Assembly (NCBI RefSeq): GCF_000731955.1 | Contig: NZ_JNCK01000001.1 | Coordinates: 1,488,001-1,552,000, forward strand | DNA length: 64,000 nucleotides | Direction: 5' to 3' | DNA from: Halomonas zincidurans B6 | GTDB lineage: Bacteria; Pseudomonadota; Gammaproteobacteria; Pseudomonadales; Halomonadaceae | Shown: one piece after another, positions 8,220 through 17,300 of the stretch | How the letters are laid out: the number at the start of each line of letters is the position of its first letter | Position numbering within the stretch: the stretch's first letter is position 1 | Notes under the pieces: model-generated | What the model was told of the DNA's origin: nothing | Seen by the model: the letters and a program-made list of their open reading frames with translations, nothing else | Databases searched by the model: none | Made by a program: the position numbers and the translations under genes

Positions 8220-9992
8220 ATGTCGCGCCAAGGGTTTTCAGTTAACCTGCCCCGCGTCTCCACGGGTCTGAGCGCCGCGTGGCGGGAGGGGTACGGGCTC
8301 ACGGATTTACGCAAGGACGTGATGGCTGGCCTCACCATCGGTACCGTGGCCGTGCCACTGTCGATGGCGTTGGCGATCGCGACGGGCGTTCCGCCTCAGC
8401 AGGGTCTCTACACGGCGATTGTGGCTGGGGCCATCATCGCGTTGACTGGCGGTGCTCGCTTCAATGTTTCAGGCCCGACAGCCGCTTTTGTCGTTATCCT
8501 GTTTCCGATTGTTCAGCAGTACGGTCTGGGTGGCTTGCTTATCGCCTCGATGATGGCCGGCATCATTCTGGTGGCCTTGGGCGTTGCCCGCATGGGGCGC
8601 CTGATCGAGTTCGTGCCTTACCCCGTGGTTCTGGGCTTCACGGCGGGGATTGCAGTGGTCATCGCGGTACTACAGATTCCCGATTTTCTGGGGCTGAGCG
8701 TCGGGCAACTCGGGGAGCATTTTGTCGAAAACTTGGGCCGTATCGTCACATCACTGCCCACTCTCAATCCTCTCGAATTCGGCATTGGGGCATTTGCTCT
8801 GATTGTCATGTTGTTGTGGCCTCGATTGCACATTCCCATTCCCGCCCCCCTTGTCGGGCTAATCGTTGGGGCTATCGCTGCTTACGGTGCCAATCAGTGG
8901 CTAGGTAGCACGGGGGCGCCTGCCGTTGAGACGATAGCCTCTCGTTTTACCTGGGAGGCCAATGGCGAAACGGGTACCGGTATTCCCCCTATAGCGCCTT
9001 CGTTCATGGCTCCTTGGCTATTACCGGGGCCCAATGGAGAGCCCCTTGAACTGAATTTCGAACTGATTCGCGCTCTGCTGGGGCCTGCCTTCGCCATTGC
9101 CATGCTCGGCGCCATCGAGTCACTGCTGTGCGCAGTGGTATCGGATGGCCTGACAAAGACCAAGCATGACCCCAACGCCGAGCTGATTGGTCAAGGGTTG
9201 GGCAACATCATTGCGCCACTCTTTGGCGGCATCACGGCCACGGCGGCAATTGCCCGGACAGCAACCAACATCCGCAGCGGCGCTCGATCCCCCATCGCGG
9301 CAGTGGTGCACTCCGTGGTGGTGCTGTTGGCGGTTATCGCGCTCGCTGGATTGCTGGGCCTCGTGCCCATGGCTGCCCTCGCGGCGCTGCTGTTCATCAT
9401 TGCCTGGAACATGAGCGAAGCGCGTCATTTCCTGCATACCTTGCGCTCGGCGCCTCCCGGAGACGTGGCCATTCTTGTCATCTGCTTCGGCCTGACCGTT
9501 GTGTTTGACATGGTTCTGGCCGTCGCTGTCGGCATGGGGCTGGCAGCGGCACTGTTCATTCGGCGCATGAGCTTGCTGACTACAACCGATCGCATCGAGA
9601 TCGAGAATCACCCAACTATCAAAGGGCTGCCTCCAGAAGTGGCGGTTTACGAAATCAACGGCCCCCTGTTCTTCGGGGTGGCCGAGAAAGCCCTCACATC
9701 CCTTCATCTGGTCGATCGTCACGTCCAGATCGTCCTGCTAGATATGCGCAAGGTGCCCAGCATGGATGGCACGGCCATCGTGGCACTCCAGTCGCTGATC
9801 GACGAAATGCATCGCGAGGGAATAGCGCTAATTCTGATGGGACTGCCTGCGCGAATTATCGTCAAACTGCGTCGTGCAGGCATCCGAAAGGACAGAGGAG
9901 CGCTGACTTACTGCAAAGACTTGCAGCGGGCCAAGGCCGTCGCGCTGCGTTGGCATCATGAGCGAAACGAGATGGATCGCAACCAACAATAA
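8220..9992 (+). CDS. SulP-family anion transporter with STAS domain
   Basis: Inner-membrane anion transporter (sulfate, bicarbonate or dicarboxylate in this family; substrate unknown here). I start at the ATG at 8220 (590 residues) because the ATG at 8145 lies within the operator palindrome. The Sulfate_transp domain begins YGLTDLRKDVMAGLTIGTVAVP and runs through about 10-12 hydrophobic segments, including the family-typical FNVSGPTAAF. The C-terminal STAS domain covers about residues 465-560 (VAVYEINGPLFFGVAEK, VQIVLLDMRKVPSMDGTAI). The divergent RHH gene probably controls it. The idh remnant follows after 9 bp, suggesting an original two-gene transcript. Confidence 0.9.
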   Translation: MSRQGFSVNLPRVSTGLSAAWREGYGLTDLRKDVMAGLTIGTVAVPLSMALAIATGVPPQQGLYTAIVAGAIIALTGGARFNVSGPTAAFVVILFPIVQQYGLGGLLIASMMAGIILVALGVARMGRLIEFVPYPVVLGFTAGIAVVIAVLQIPDFLGLSVGQLGEHFVENLGRIVTSLPTLNPLEFGIGAFALIVMLLWPRLHIPIPAPLVGLIVGAIAAYGANQWLGSTGAPAVETIASRFTWEANGETGTGIPPIAPSFMAPWLLPGPNGEPLELNFELIRALLGPAFAIAMLGAIESLLCAVVSDGLTKTKHDPNAELIGQGLGNIIAPLFGGITATAAIARTATNIRSGARSPIAAVVHSVVVLLAVIALAGLLGLVPMAALAALLFIIAWNMSEARHFLHTLRSAPPGDVAILVICFGLTVVFDMVLAVAVGMGLAAALFIRRMSLLTTTDRIEIENHPTIKGLPPEVAVYEINGPLFFGVAEKALTSLHLVDRHVQIVLLDMRKVPSMDGTAIVALQSLIDEMHREGIALILMGLPARIIVKLRRAGIRKDRGALTYCKDLQRAKAVALRWHHERNEMDRNQQ

Positions 9993-10001
9993 GGTAATCC
10001 A

Positions 10002-10499
10002 ATGAGCCAGACGATTGCAGTACTTAAAGGCGACGGCATCGGTCCCGAAATCATGGACGCCACACTGCGCGTCCTGAGTGCGCTGGACTGCGGGCTGCAT
10101 TATGAGTTTCTGGATGCCGGGCTGACTGCGCTGGACAAGCATGGCCAGCCGATGCCTGATGAAACGATCGAAGCGATCCGGAAGCATCGCATAGCCCTGA
10201 AAGGTCCACTGACCACCCCTGTCGGGGGCGGGTTTACTTCCCTGAATGTCCAGCTGCGCCGTGAATTCGATCTTTATGCCAATGTCCGCCCTGCGATCAG
10301 CTTCCCCGGGACTCGCTCGCGCTATGAAAACATTGACTTGATCACGGTGCGCGAAAATACCGAGGGTGCTTATCTTTCCGATGGGCAGAGCCTCACCGAT
10401 GATGGGGAGACGGCCCGTGATCAAGTGACGCCTGATATGGGCGGCACCGGAACGACCGATACCTTTGCTGATGCTCTGGTGGCTCACCTGCACGGCTGA
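10002..10499 (+). pseudogene. NAD-type isocitrate dehydrogenase, internally deleted
   Basis: The 165-codon frame matches both ends of the roughly 335-residue isocitrate/isopropylmalate dehydrogenase family but lacks the middle. The N-terminal part includes VLKGDGIGPEIM, LKGPLTTPVGGGF, the substrate-binding LNVQLRREFDLYANVRP and VRENTEGAY. After GETA (about residue 137, near base 10413) it jumps directly to the C-terminal TPDMGGTGTTDTFADALV. Missing are the catalytic Lys/Tyr region, the metal-binding Asp residues and the NAD-binding HGSAPDIAG loop. The join is in frame, so a protein could be made, but it cannot form the active site. A ribosome-binding site AAGGTAATCC remains. Bases 10500-10658 hold no further coding sequence that I can recognise. 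Confidence 0.85.
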
Positions 10500-10658
10500 G
10501 AAGCGGATAACCCGGCTGTCAGGGAAAACCGACCGTTTGAGGTGGTCAAACCATGATCGCCGACGCCGTGATCGAGTCACTCTGAACCCCTCAGCCCCTC
10601 GGAACCGAATTGATCAGTGGTTACCTGAGTGCCTGGGAGCGTTTGGCGATCCGGATAC

Positions 10659-11237
10659 TCAATTGAAGTTCTGGGCGACGAAATCCCAGTTGACGACGTT
10701 CCACACCGCATCCAGATACTTGGGTCGCGCATTGCGATAGTCGATGTAATAGGCATGTTCCCAGACATCGATCGCCAGCAAGGGCGTCTGGCCGTGGGCG
10801 ATCGGGGTATCGGCATCGTCGCTATTGACGATGTCGACGCCACCCTCGGCGGTCTTGATCAACCAGGTCCAGCCCGCACCGAAGTTGGTCGCCGCCTTGG
10901 CGTTGAATGCATCCTTGAACGTATCGAAGGAGCCGAACTTGGCGCCGATGGCCTCGGCCAGTTCTCCCGCCGGTTGGCCACCGCCGTCGGGCGACAGGCA
11001 GTGCCAGTAGAAGGTGTGATTCCATACCTGAGCCGCCTGGTTGAACAGCTCGCCGGACGCCGACGTGATGATCTCCTCGAGCGACCTGCTCGCGTCGCCG
11101 GTGCCCTGGGTCAGCTCATTGAGCTTGGCCACATAGGCCTGGTGGTGCTTGCCGTAGTGGTATTCGAGCGTTTCGGCACTGAGGTGCGGCTCAAGCGCAT
11201 CCTTTTCATAGGGCAGTGCGGGTAATTCGAACGCCAT
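10659..11237 (-). CDS. sodB: Superoxide dismutase [Fe]
   Basis: Cytosolic dismutase of 192 residues. The ATG at 11237 follows ACAGGAG on the minus strand. Metal ligands are His in KHHQAYV and WNHTFYWHCLSP and the DVWEHAYYIDYRN Asp/His pair. The segment FNQAAQVWNHTFYW, with a Gln near the metal, and AATNFGAGWTWLI favour the iron type over manganese, which is a family rule rather than proof. Monocistronic; the 222 bp upstream hold its promoter and that of the divergent coiled-coil gene. Confidence 0.95.
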   Translation of the reverse strand: MAFELPALPYEKDALEPHLSAETLEYHYGKHHQAYVAKLNELTQGTGDASRSLEEIITSASGELFNQAAQVWNHTFYWHCLSPDGGGQPAGELAEAIGAKFGSFDTFKDAFNAKAATNFGAGWTWLIKTAEGGVDIVNSDDADTPIAHGQTPLLAIDVWEHAYYIDYRNARPKYLDAVWNVVNWDFVAQNFN

Positions 11238-11459
11238 CGATGAGCTCCTGTTTCTTTTCTTTTCAGCCGACAGCCAGCGTGGAATACAGACCGGGTAAAA
11301 AAACCTTACAATACCAAGCATCTGCGTCAGCTCAGGTCGCAACATATTATCAGCCTGGGGTATGCTCGCAAATTCCGTAGCTCGAGTTCGGTGCGATCAA
11401 CAGCGCAGCGAAGCAATGATGGCGAACACGCTACCGCCAGGTATAGACGAGGAGAATCC

Positions 11460-12305
11460 ATGGTGGATCGCGCTGACGAACCACGCCTGACGACCCCGAT
11501 CGTTCCGGGCCCCGGCGATGAACTGACGACGCATCGGCCGGCGGGTAACGCTCGGGGAACCCGCGTCTGGCCGTTGTGGGTGCTGGCTTGCCTGCTGTTG
11601 GCCGGGTTGACGACGTTGGCCTGGTTGTACTGGACGGACCGCCAAGGCTGGCAGGCAACCCAGCGCGAGCTCGAAGGGCAGATTTCCAACATGCATGCCA
11701 GGCTGGATGGTTTCGACGATGGCCGCGGCATGTCGCCCGAGCAACTATCGAACAAGCTCGGCGCTCTCGGCGAGGACCAGCAATCATTGGCCCAACAGCT
11801 CGGCGAGTTGCGTACGACTGTCGAAGGTCTTGAGCAAAGCGCAGCCGAGAGCACGCGTATCGACGCTCTTGTACAGCGGCTCGACGGCCTGGAAGCCCAG
11901 GGCGACACATTGGCTGCCACCCTCGATGCCACCCGCCGTTCGCTGACCGCACTCGAGAAGCAGGGGAACGAAGCCCGCCAGGGGTTGTCCGATCGCTTGT
12001 CACGCCTCGCCAGCGATCAGCAGCAGGCGACTCAGCGGCGAGAGACGCTGGCCCAGCGCACCGACGAACTGGCCCGGACTCAGCGCACCATGCAGCAGCA
12101 GCTCGCGGCGCTGGGTGACCTTGAAGCACGCATCGCCAAGCTCGGCGAGCGTGTCGACTCGCTGAACGAGACCCGCCAAGCCGGCCAGGATCAACAGCAG
12201 CTGCTGCAGGCGCGAATCGACGAAATCCGCGCCGCAATCACGGAATTGCGCCAGAATCAATTGGCGATCAATGCCAGCCTGGAGAGCTTGAGCGTCGGCA
12301 ATTGA
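11460..12305 (+). CDS. Single-pass membrane protein with long periplasmic coiled coil, unknown function
   Basis: 281 residues from the ATG at 11460, which follows ACGAGGAGA; an in-frame upstream extension lacks a ribosome-binding site. A short cytoplasmic N terminus precedes one transmembrane helix (WPLWVLACLLLAGLTTLAWLYW, about residues 38-58). From about residue 65 to the end it is heptad-rich, Gln/Glu/Leu-dominated coiled coil (LEGQISNMHARLDGF, LGELRTTVEGLEQS, IDEIRAAITELRQNQ). No enzymatic motif is visible. It precedes tamA by 121 bp on the same strand and may share an envelope role, but that is only inferred from position. Confidence 0.7.
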   Translation: MVDRADEPRLTTPIVPGPGDELTTHRPAGNARGTRVWPLWVLACLLLAGLTTLAWLYWTDRQGWQATQRELEGQISNMHARLDGFDDGRGMSPEQLSNKLGALGEDQQSLAQQLGELRTTVEGLEQSAAESTRIDALVQRLDGLEAQGDTLAATLDATRRSLTALEKQGNEARQGLSDRLSRLASDQQQATQRRETLAQRTDELARTQRTMQQQLAALGDLEARIAKLGERVDSLNETRQAGQDQQQLLQARIDEIRAAITELRQNQLAINASLESLSVGN

Positions 12306-12426
12306 TCATCTGATCATCGGAAATGTCATCAGGGAGCTACGGACTAGAATGGAAGCAGGCCTACCGAATCGCTGCGATGACTGCGCTCTCGACGACACCT
12401 TCCCGCGGGCCGGCGCGCGCTAACTC

Positions 12427-14304
12427 ATGCAGCGGCGCTATCTCGTTGCCGTGCTGGTCGCCGCCGTGCTGGTCGCGAACGGCAGCCGTGCATGGGCGAT
12501 CGAGACCCGTGTCGACGGGCTCGAAGGGCCGGAGGCCAACAACGTGGTCAATTACCTGGCCGAGCTGGAAGCGGCGGATTACGGCAGGGCGCGCCTGAAA
12601 TCGGAAATACAGCGACGCAGCCGCGAAGCGCTCAAGGCCTACGGGTATTACGAACCCACGATCGACGTGAGCCTGAAGACCGGGGATGACGCACAAGCCG
12701 TCGAACGTGCCGTGGTCACCATCGATCCGGGGCCACGGGTGATGATCGAAACCCTGGATATCCAACTGACAGGCGATGCCAGCGACGATCGCTATTTCCT
12801 CGACGCCATCGATGCCATGCCGCTCGAGGAGGGCGAGCCGCTGCTGCACGCGCCTTACGAGGACCTGCGCAGCCAGCTTTCGACATTGGCGGCCGAGCGC
12901 GGCTACTTCGATGCGGCGTTTCCCCGCCACCGTATCGAAGTGCGGCCCTGGCAACAGAGCGCACGAATCTACCTGACGCTGGATAGCGGCGAGCGCTATC
13001 GCTTCGGTCGGGTCAGCTATTCCGGCAGCCAGATCGACGTCGCCAAGCTGCGTAACATGTTGCCGTTCGACGCAGGCGACCCCTACCTGGCCGGGCAATT
13101 GGCCGAATACAATCAGCGGCTTGGCCAGACCGGCTGGTTTCGTGGTATCAGCGTCAGGCCGCGTATCGAAAGCGGCGCCTCGCTGGCCCAGGCTCAGCTC
13201 AACTGGTGGCAAGCTGTCGATCGCCGGCCGCTCGACGCCGCTCCGGCGGGGCCAAGCGGCCAAGCGCAACCCGTATTGCTCAGTGCCTCGGCCCTCGACG
13301 CGACGCGCAACGTCGCCACGCCTGGGCCGCCACGAGTGCCGGTCGACGTCAGCCTGATTCCCGCCGACCGCCATCAATTCGAAGTGGGTATCGGCTATGC
13401 AACCGACGTCGGGCCGCGCACCCAGTTCTCCTGGGACCAGCCGTGGCTCAACGCGGACGGTGACAGCCTCTACCATGAGCTGTATCTATCCGCCCCCGAG
13501 CAGCAATTCAGCGGCACCTACCGCATGCCTCTGGCCGATCCGCTGCGCGACAGCTACGAGTTGCAGTACGGGATCAAAAACCTCGACAACGAAGACACCC
13601 AGAGCCTGGAAGCCTCGGTGGAGCTGGCCCGCCAATGGGTCTTCGACAACGGCTGGACCCAGCGGCTCTACGTGCGCTCCACCTACGAGGACTTCAAACA
13701 GGCCGATCAGGATGAACAGGTGCTGCTCTACTACCCGGGCATCAGCTGGTCCCGCATCCGTACTCGCAACCCGCGTTTTCCCACCTGGGGGGACAGCCAG
13801 CGGCTATCGCTGGCCGTTTCGGATACCCTTTGGGGCTCGGACGCCACCTTCGTGCGGGGCACGCTGGACTCACAGTGGATTCGCATGCTCGGCAGCGATT
13901 ATCGCTTCATCGGCCGGACCAGCATCGGCGCGATGAGCACCGACGATTTCGACAAGATTCCGCCGTCGTTGCGCTTCTTCACCGGCGGCGATCGCAGCGT
14001 CCGCGGGTATGGCTACGAAAGCCTTGCACCGCGCAACGAAGACGGCAAGCTGCTGGGCGGGCAGCAGAAATTCGTCGCCAGCATCGAGGCCCAGCGTCGC
14101 TTGAGCGGCAACTGGTGGGGCGCGGCCTTCGTCGATACCGGTAATGCCTTCAATGACTGGTGGCCACAGGACCTGGCGACCGGCGCCGGCCTGGGCGTTC
14201 GCTGGGTCTCGCCGGTCGGCCCCATCCGGCTGGACATCGCGCACCCCTTCGACAATGAGGAGGACTCGTGGCGGCTGCATTTCGCCATAGGGCCCGAATT
14301 TTGA
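12427..14304 (+). CDS. tamA: Translocation and assembly module outer-membrane protein TamA
   Basis: Omp85/BamA-family outer-membrane barrel that with TamB inserts certain outer-membrane proteins and supports envelope lipid homeostasis. 625 residues with a signal peptide (VAVLVAAVLVANGSRAWA), three POTRA domains over about residues 25-270, and a C-terminal 16-strand barrel. The family VRGY box is seen as RSVRGYGYESLAP. The end WRLHFAIGPEF has the terminal aromatic typical of barrels. An unusual Pro/Ala-rich insertion (about residues 270-305) separates the last POTRA from the barrel. No clear ribosome-binding site precedes the ATG. tamB overlaps its end by 37 bp. Confidence 0.93.
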   Translation: MQRRYLVAVLVAAVLVANGSRAWAIETRVDGLEGPEANNVVNYLAELEAADYGRARLKSEIQRRSREALKAYGYYEPTIDVSLKTGDDAQAVERAVVTIDPGPRVMIETLDIQLTGDASDDRYFLDAIDAMPLEEGEPLLHAPYEDLRSQLSTLAAERGYFDAAFPRHRIEVRPWQQSARIYLTLDSGERYRFGRVSYSGSQIDVAKLRNMLPFDAGDPYLAGQLAEYNQRLGQTGWFRGISVRPRIESGASLAQAQLNWWQAVDRRPLDAAPAGPSGQAQPVLLSASALDATRNVATPGPPRVPVDVSLIPADRHQFEVGIGYATDVGPRTQFSWDQPWLNADGDSLYHELYLSAPEQQFSGTYRMPLADPLRDSYELQYGIKNLDNEDTQSLEASVELARQWVFDNGWTQRLYVRSTYEDFKQADQDEQVLLYYPGISWSRIRTRNPRFPTWGDSQRLSLAVSDTLWGSDATFVRGTLDSQWIRMLGSDYRFIGRTSIGAMSTDDFDKIPPSLRFFTGGDRSVRGYGYESLAPRNEDGKLLGGQQKFVASIEAQRRLSGNWWGAAFVDTGNAFNDWWPQDLATGAGLGVRWVSPVGPIRLDIAHPFDNEEDSWRLHFAIGPEF

Positions 14305-17300
14305 TCATTCCCTTTTTCCGCTTGATGCTCTGGTTGCCGCTGTGGTTGCTTGGGCTGATTGTGCTGCTGGCAGGCCTGGGGTTGTCGCCCTGGGGGACAG
14401 CCTGGCTGGCCGGGCAGGGCCAGCAACGTGGCTTGTTCGAGTTCGAGCGCATCAGCGGTTCGCCGCTGGACACGTTCACGCTCGAGGGCTTCGCCATGCA
14501 AGCTGGCCCAGCGCGCGTGCGCGTGGGACGCCTGCGTTTGGCCTGGGCCGAGGAGTGTCTGCTGGATGGCCGTCTATGCCTGGATTCTCTCGAACTCGAG
14601 AATGTCGATGTCAGGCTCAAACAGTCCGCCCCCGCGCCGGCCACCGAGCAAGCCCCTGGCGAATCGGGCGGTCTGCCATCGATCGCCGTGCCGTTTCCCA
14701 TCGAGCTGCGAGCGCTGTCGGTCGACGACGTGACGATACGGCTGGCTGACGGCACGCGCCTCGAGTGGCAGCGTTTCACCAGCGGGGCGCGCATCACCGG
14801 TAACGAACTCACGCTGTTGCCGACCCGTCTGGCCCAGGCGCGCTTGCAGTTGCCGCAATCGCCCGGCCAGCGACTCGCCGCGGCGGATGCCGAAGCAACC
14901 AGCGATGGGCCGCCGATCAGTGCCACGGCGATCGATGCAAGCATCGCGATCACCGCTGTGGATTCTTCCACGCCGGTAGCCGGGGCCGATGGAGCGGGCG
15001 CCACCAAACCGGGCAATTCGACACTCCTCGAGACACAGCCGCGACGCTCGCTTCCAGAAATCGAACTGCCGCTGACGGTACGCGCTCCTCGCATCGTGGT
15101 CAGCGATTTTCGCCTCGTGGGCTCTTCGCCTCGCCGCATCGATCACCTGGCGCTGAATCTCTCGGGCGAAGGTCACGAGGTGCGCCTGCAAAGCCTGGCC
15201 CTGGCCACGCCGGACGCCGATGTACAGCTATCGGCATCGGTCGCCTTGCGCGACGATTATCCGCTGTCGGCCAGCCTCGAAGGCGTCGTCCACCAGCCGC
15301 CGCTCGCCGGGCAGCGGCTGAATCTCGAGGTTTCCGGTTCACTGGCCGATTTGACCGCCGACATCGAGGCCAGCGGCCCGGTCAGCGCCTCGCTCAGTGC
15401 CAATGCCGACGTCCTGGCGCCGACCGTGCCCTTCGAGCTCAATGTCGATGCCAAGCAGCTGGCCTGGCCGCTGGCCCCGGCGGCGAGCGTCGATGTCGAG
15501 GCCGCGCTGGCCGTCAGCGGCGTCACGCTTGAGACTGGCGACACCCCGCTGACATCACGGGTCAGCCCCCCCGAGTATCGCGTGGACGATCTGCAGTTAC
15601 GCGCCGAAGGCGATCTCACCGGTTACCGCGTGGCGCTGCAGGGCCGGGTCTCCGGCCAGGCGCTGCCCGACAGCGTCGACATAGGCCTGACGGGGAACGG
15701 CGATCTCGAGCGTTTCGCCTGGCTGCCGTTGTCGCTCTCCGCCGCCGAGGGCGCGCTGATCAGCCGTGGCGAGGTGCGTTGGGCGCCGACGCTTGCGGTC
15801 GAGGCCTCCGTCAATCTCGAGAATTTCGCCCTGGGCGCCGTCACCCAGGCGGTCGACGGCACGCTAAACGGCGATACCCGGGTGCGTTTCACCCAGCAGG
15901 AGCAAGGCTGGCGGCTGGCGGTGCCAGAGCTGGCGGTCGACGGCACGTTGCAGGGACGACCGCTGTCGCTGCAAGCCAAGCTCAACGGCAACAGCGACAT
16001 GCGCTGGCAGATCGACACGCTGGACCTGAGCCAGGGCCGCAATCGCCTGACCGCACAGGGCACGATGGCCGATACCCTCGACCTTGCCGGTCGCCTCGAC
16101 GCGCCGGCGCTGGATTCGCTGCTGCCTGCGCTCGGCGGCTCGCTCAGTGGTCGTTTCAGCCTGGGCGGGACGCTCAAGACGCCGCAGATCACCGCCGAAT
16201 TGCAGGGCAGCGACCTGCGTTACGCCGCCAACAGCATCGGCTCGCTGTCGCTGGAAGCCGATGTCGCCGGCCTCGACGACCCGAAACTGGCTATCGAACT
16301 GGCCCTCGAGGAGGTCATGGCGGGTGGGCAGCGCCTCAGCCAAGTGGATCTCGCGATCGATGGACGGCTCTCGCAGCACCGTCTGGACCTGTCGATGCGG
16401 GCCGGCGAAAACAGGCCGTTGTCACGCGCCTCGCTGCGTATCGATGGTGGGCTGAATGCCGAGCGAAGCGGTTATCGAGGTCGACTGTCGTCGCTCGAGA
16501 TCGACAGCGAGCAGGCCGAACTGCGCCTTGCCGAAGCGACGCCCTTCGCCGTCGATCTGGCCGCCAGCCGCTTCACCCTGCAGCCATTCTGCCTGGTCCG
16601 CCAGCAGGGCGGGCGGCTGTGCGCCACGCAGACGCTGCAGGCGTCGCCCGATCAGGGCCGGGCGGTGATGGCCGTGCAGCAGTTGCCCATGGATCTGCTG
16701 GGAATGGTCCTGCCCGAGCAGTGGAACGCCGCCGGTCAGAGCGACGGCCAGTTCGAATTCACCTGGTCGGCCGGGGCCAGCCGTTGGCAAGCCAACGCCG
16801 AGCTTCGCAGCCAGCTCGATCTCAAGGGGCTCGATGCCTACGGCAAGCCCTGGAGCCTGCCGACGACGCGGCTTGCGCTGAATCTCGACGCCAATCCCAC
16901 CCAAGCCAGTGTCGAGGCCCGGGTGAGCGTCGATGAGGCCGGGACTGTTCAGCTGCAAGCGGATATCGACGACCCCACCGGCAAGGCAACGCTGGATGGC
17001 CAGCTGAACGTCGACGGGGTGGCCCTTTCCCCCTATCAGGCGCTAGTGGCCGGCGTCGATACACTGCAGGGAACGCTCGACGGGAGTGTCGCCCTGGCCG
17101 GCGCGTTGAGCAATCCCGAACTCGACGGCCAGCTCACCCTCGACGGGCTGCGCGCCCAAGGCGGCGAAGTGCCGGTCGAGATACGCGACGGCCGCCTGGC
17201 GATCGCCCTGGACGGACGCCAGGCAGATATCCAGGGCTTCGTCGCCGCCGAACGCGGTCGCCTGGAGCTGTCCGGCGACGCTCGCTGGCCCGAGCCCGGC

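Noticed and set aside
10002..10499. Short idh frame as a functional small protein
   Set aside because: It has neither the catalytic Lys/Tyr nor metal-binding Asp nor NAD-binding loop, and consists of two known ends of a longer family. Kept as a pseudogene.
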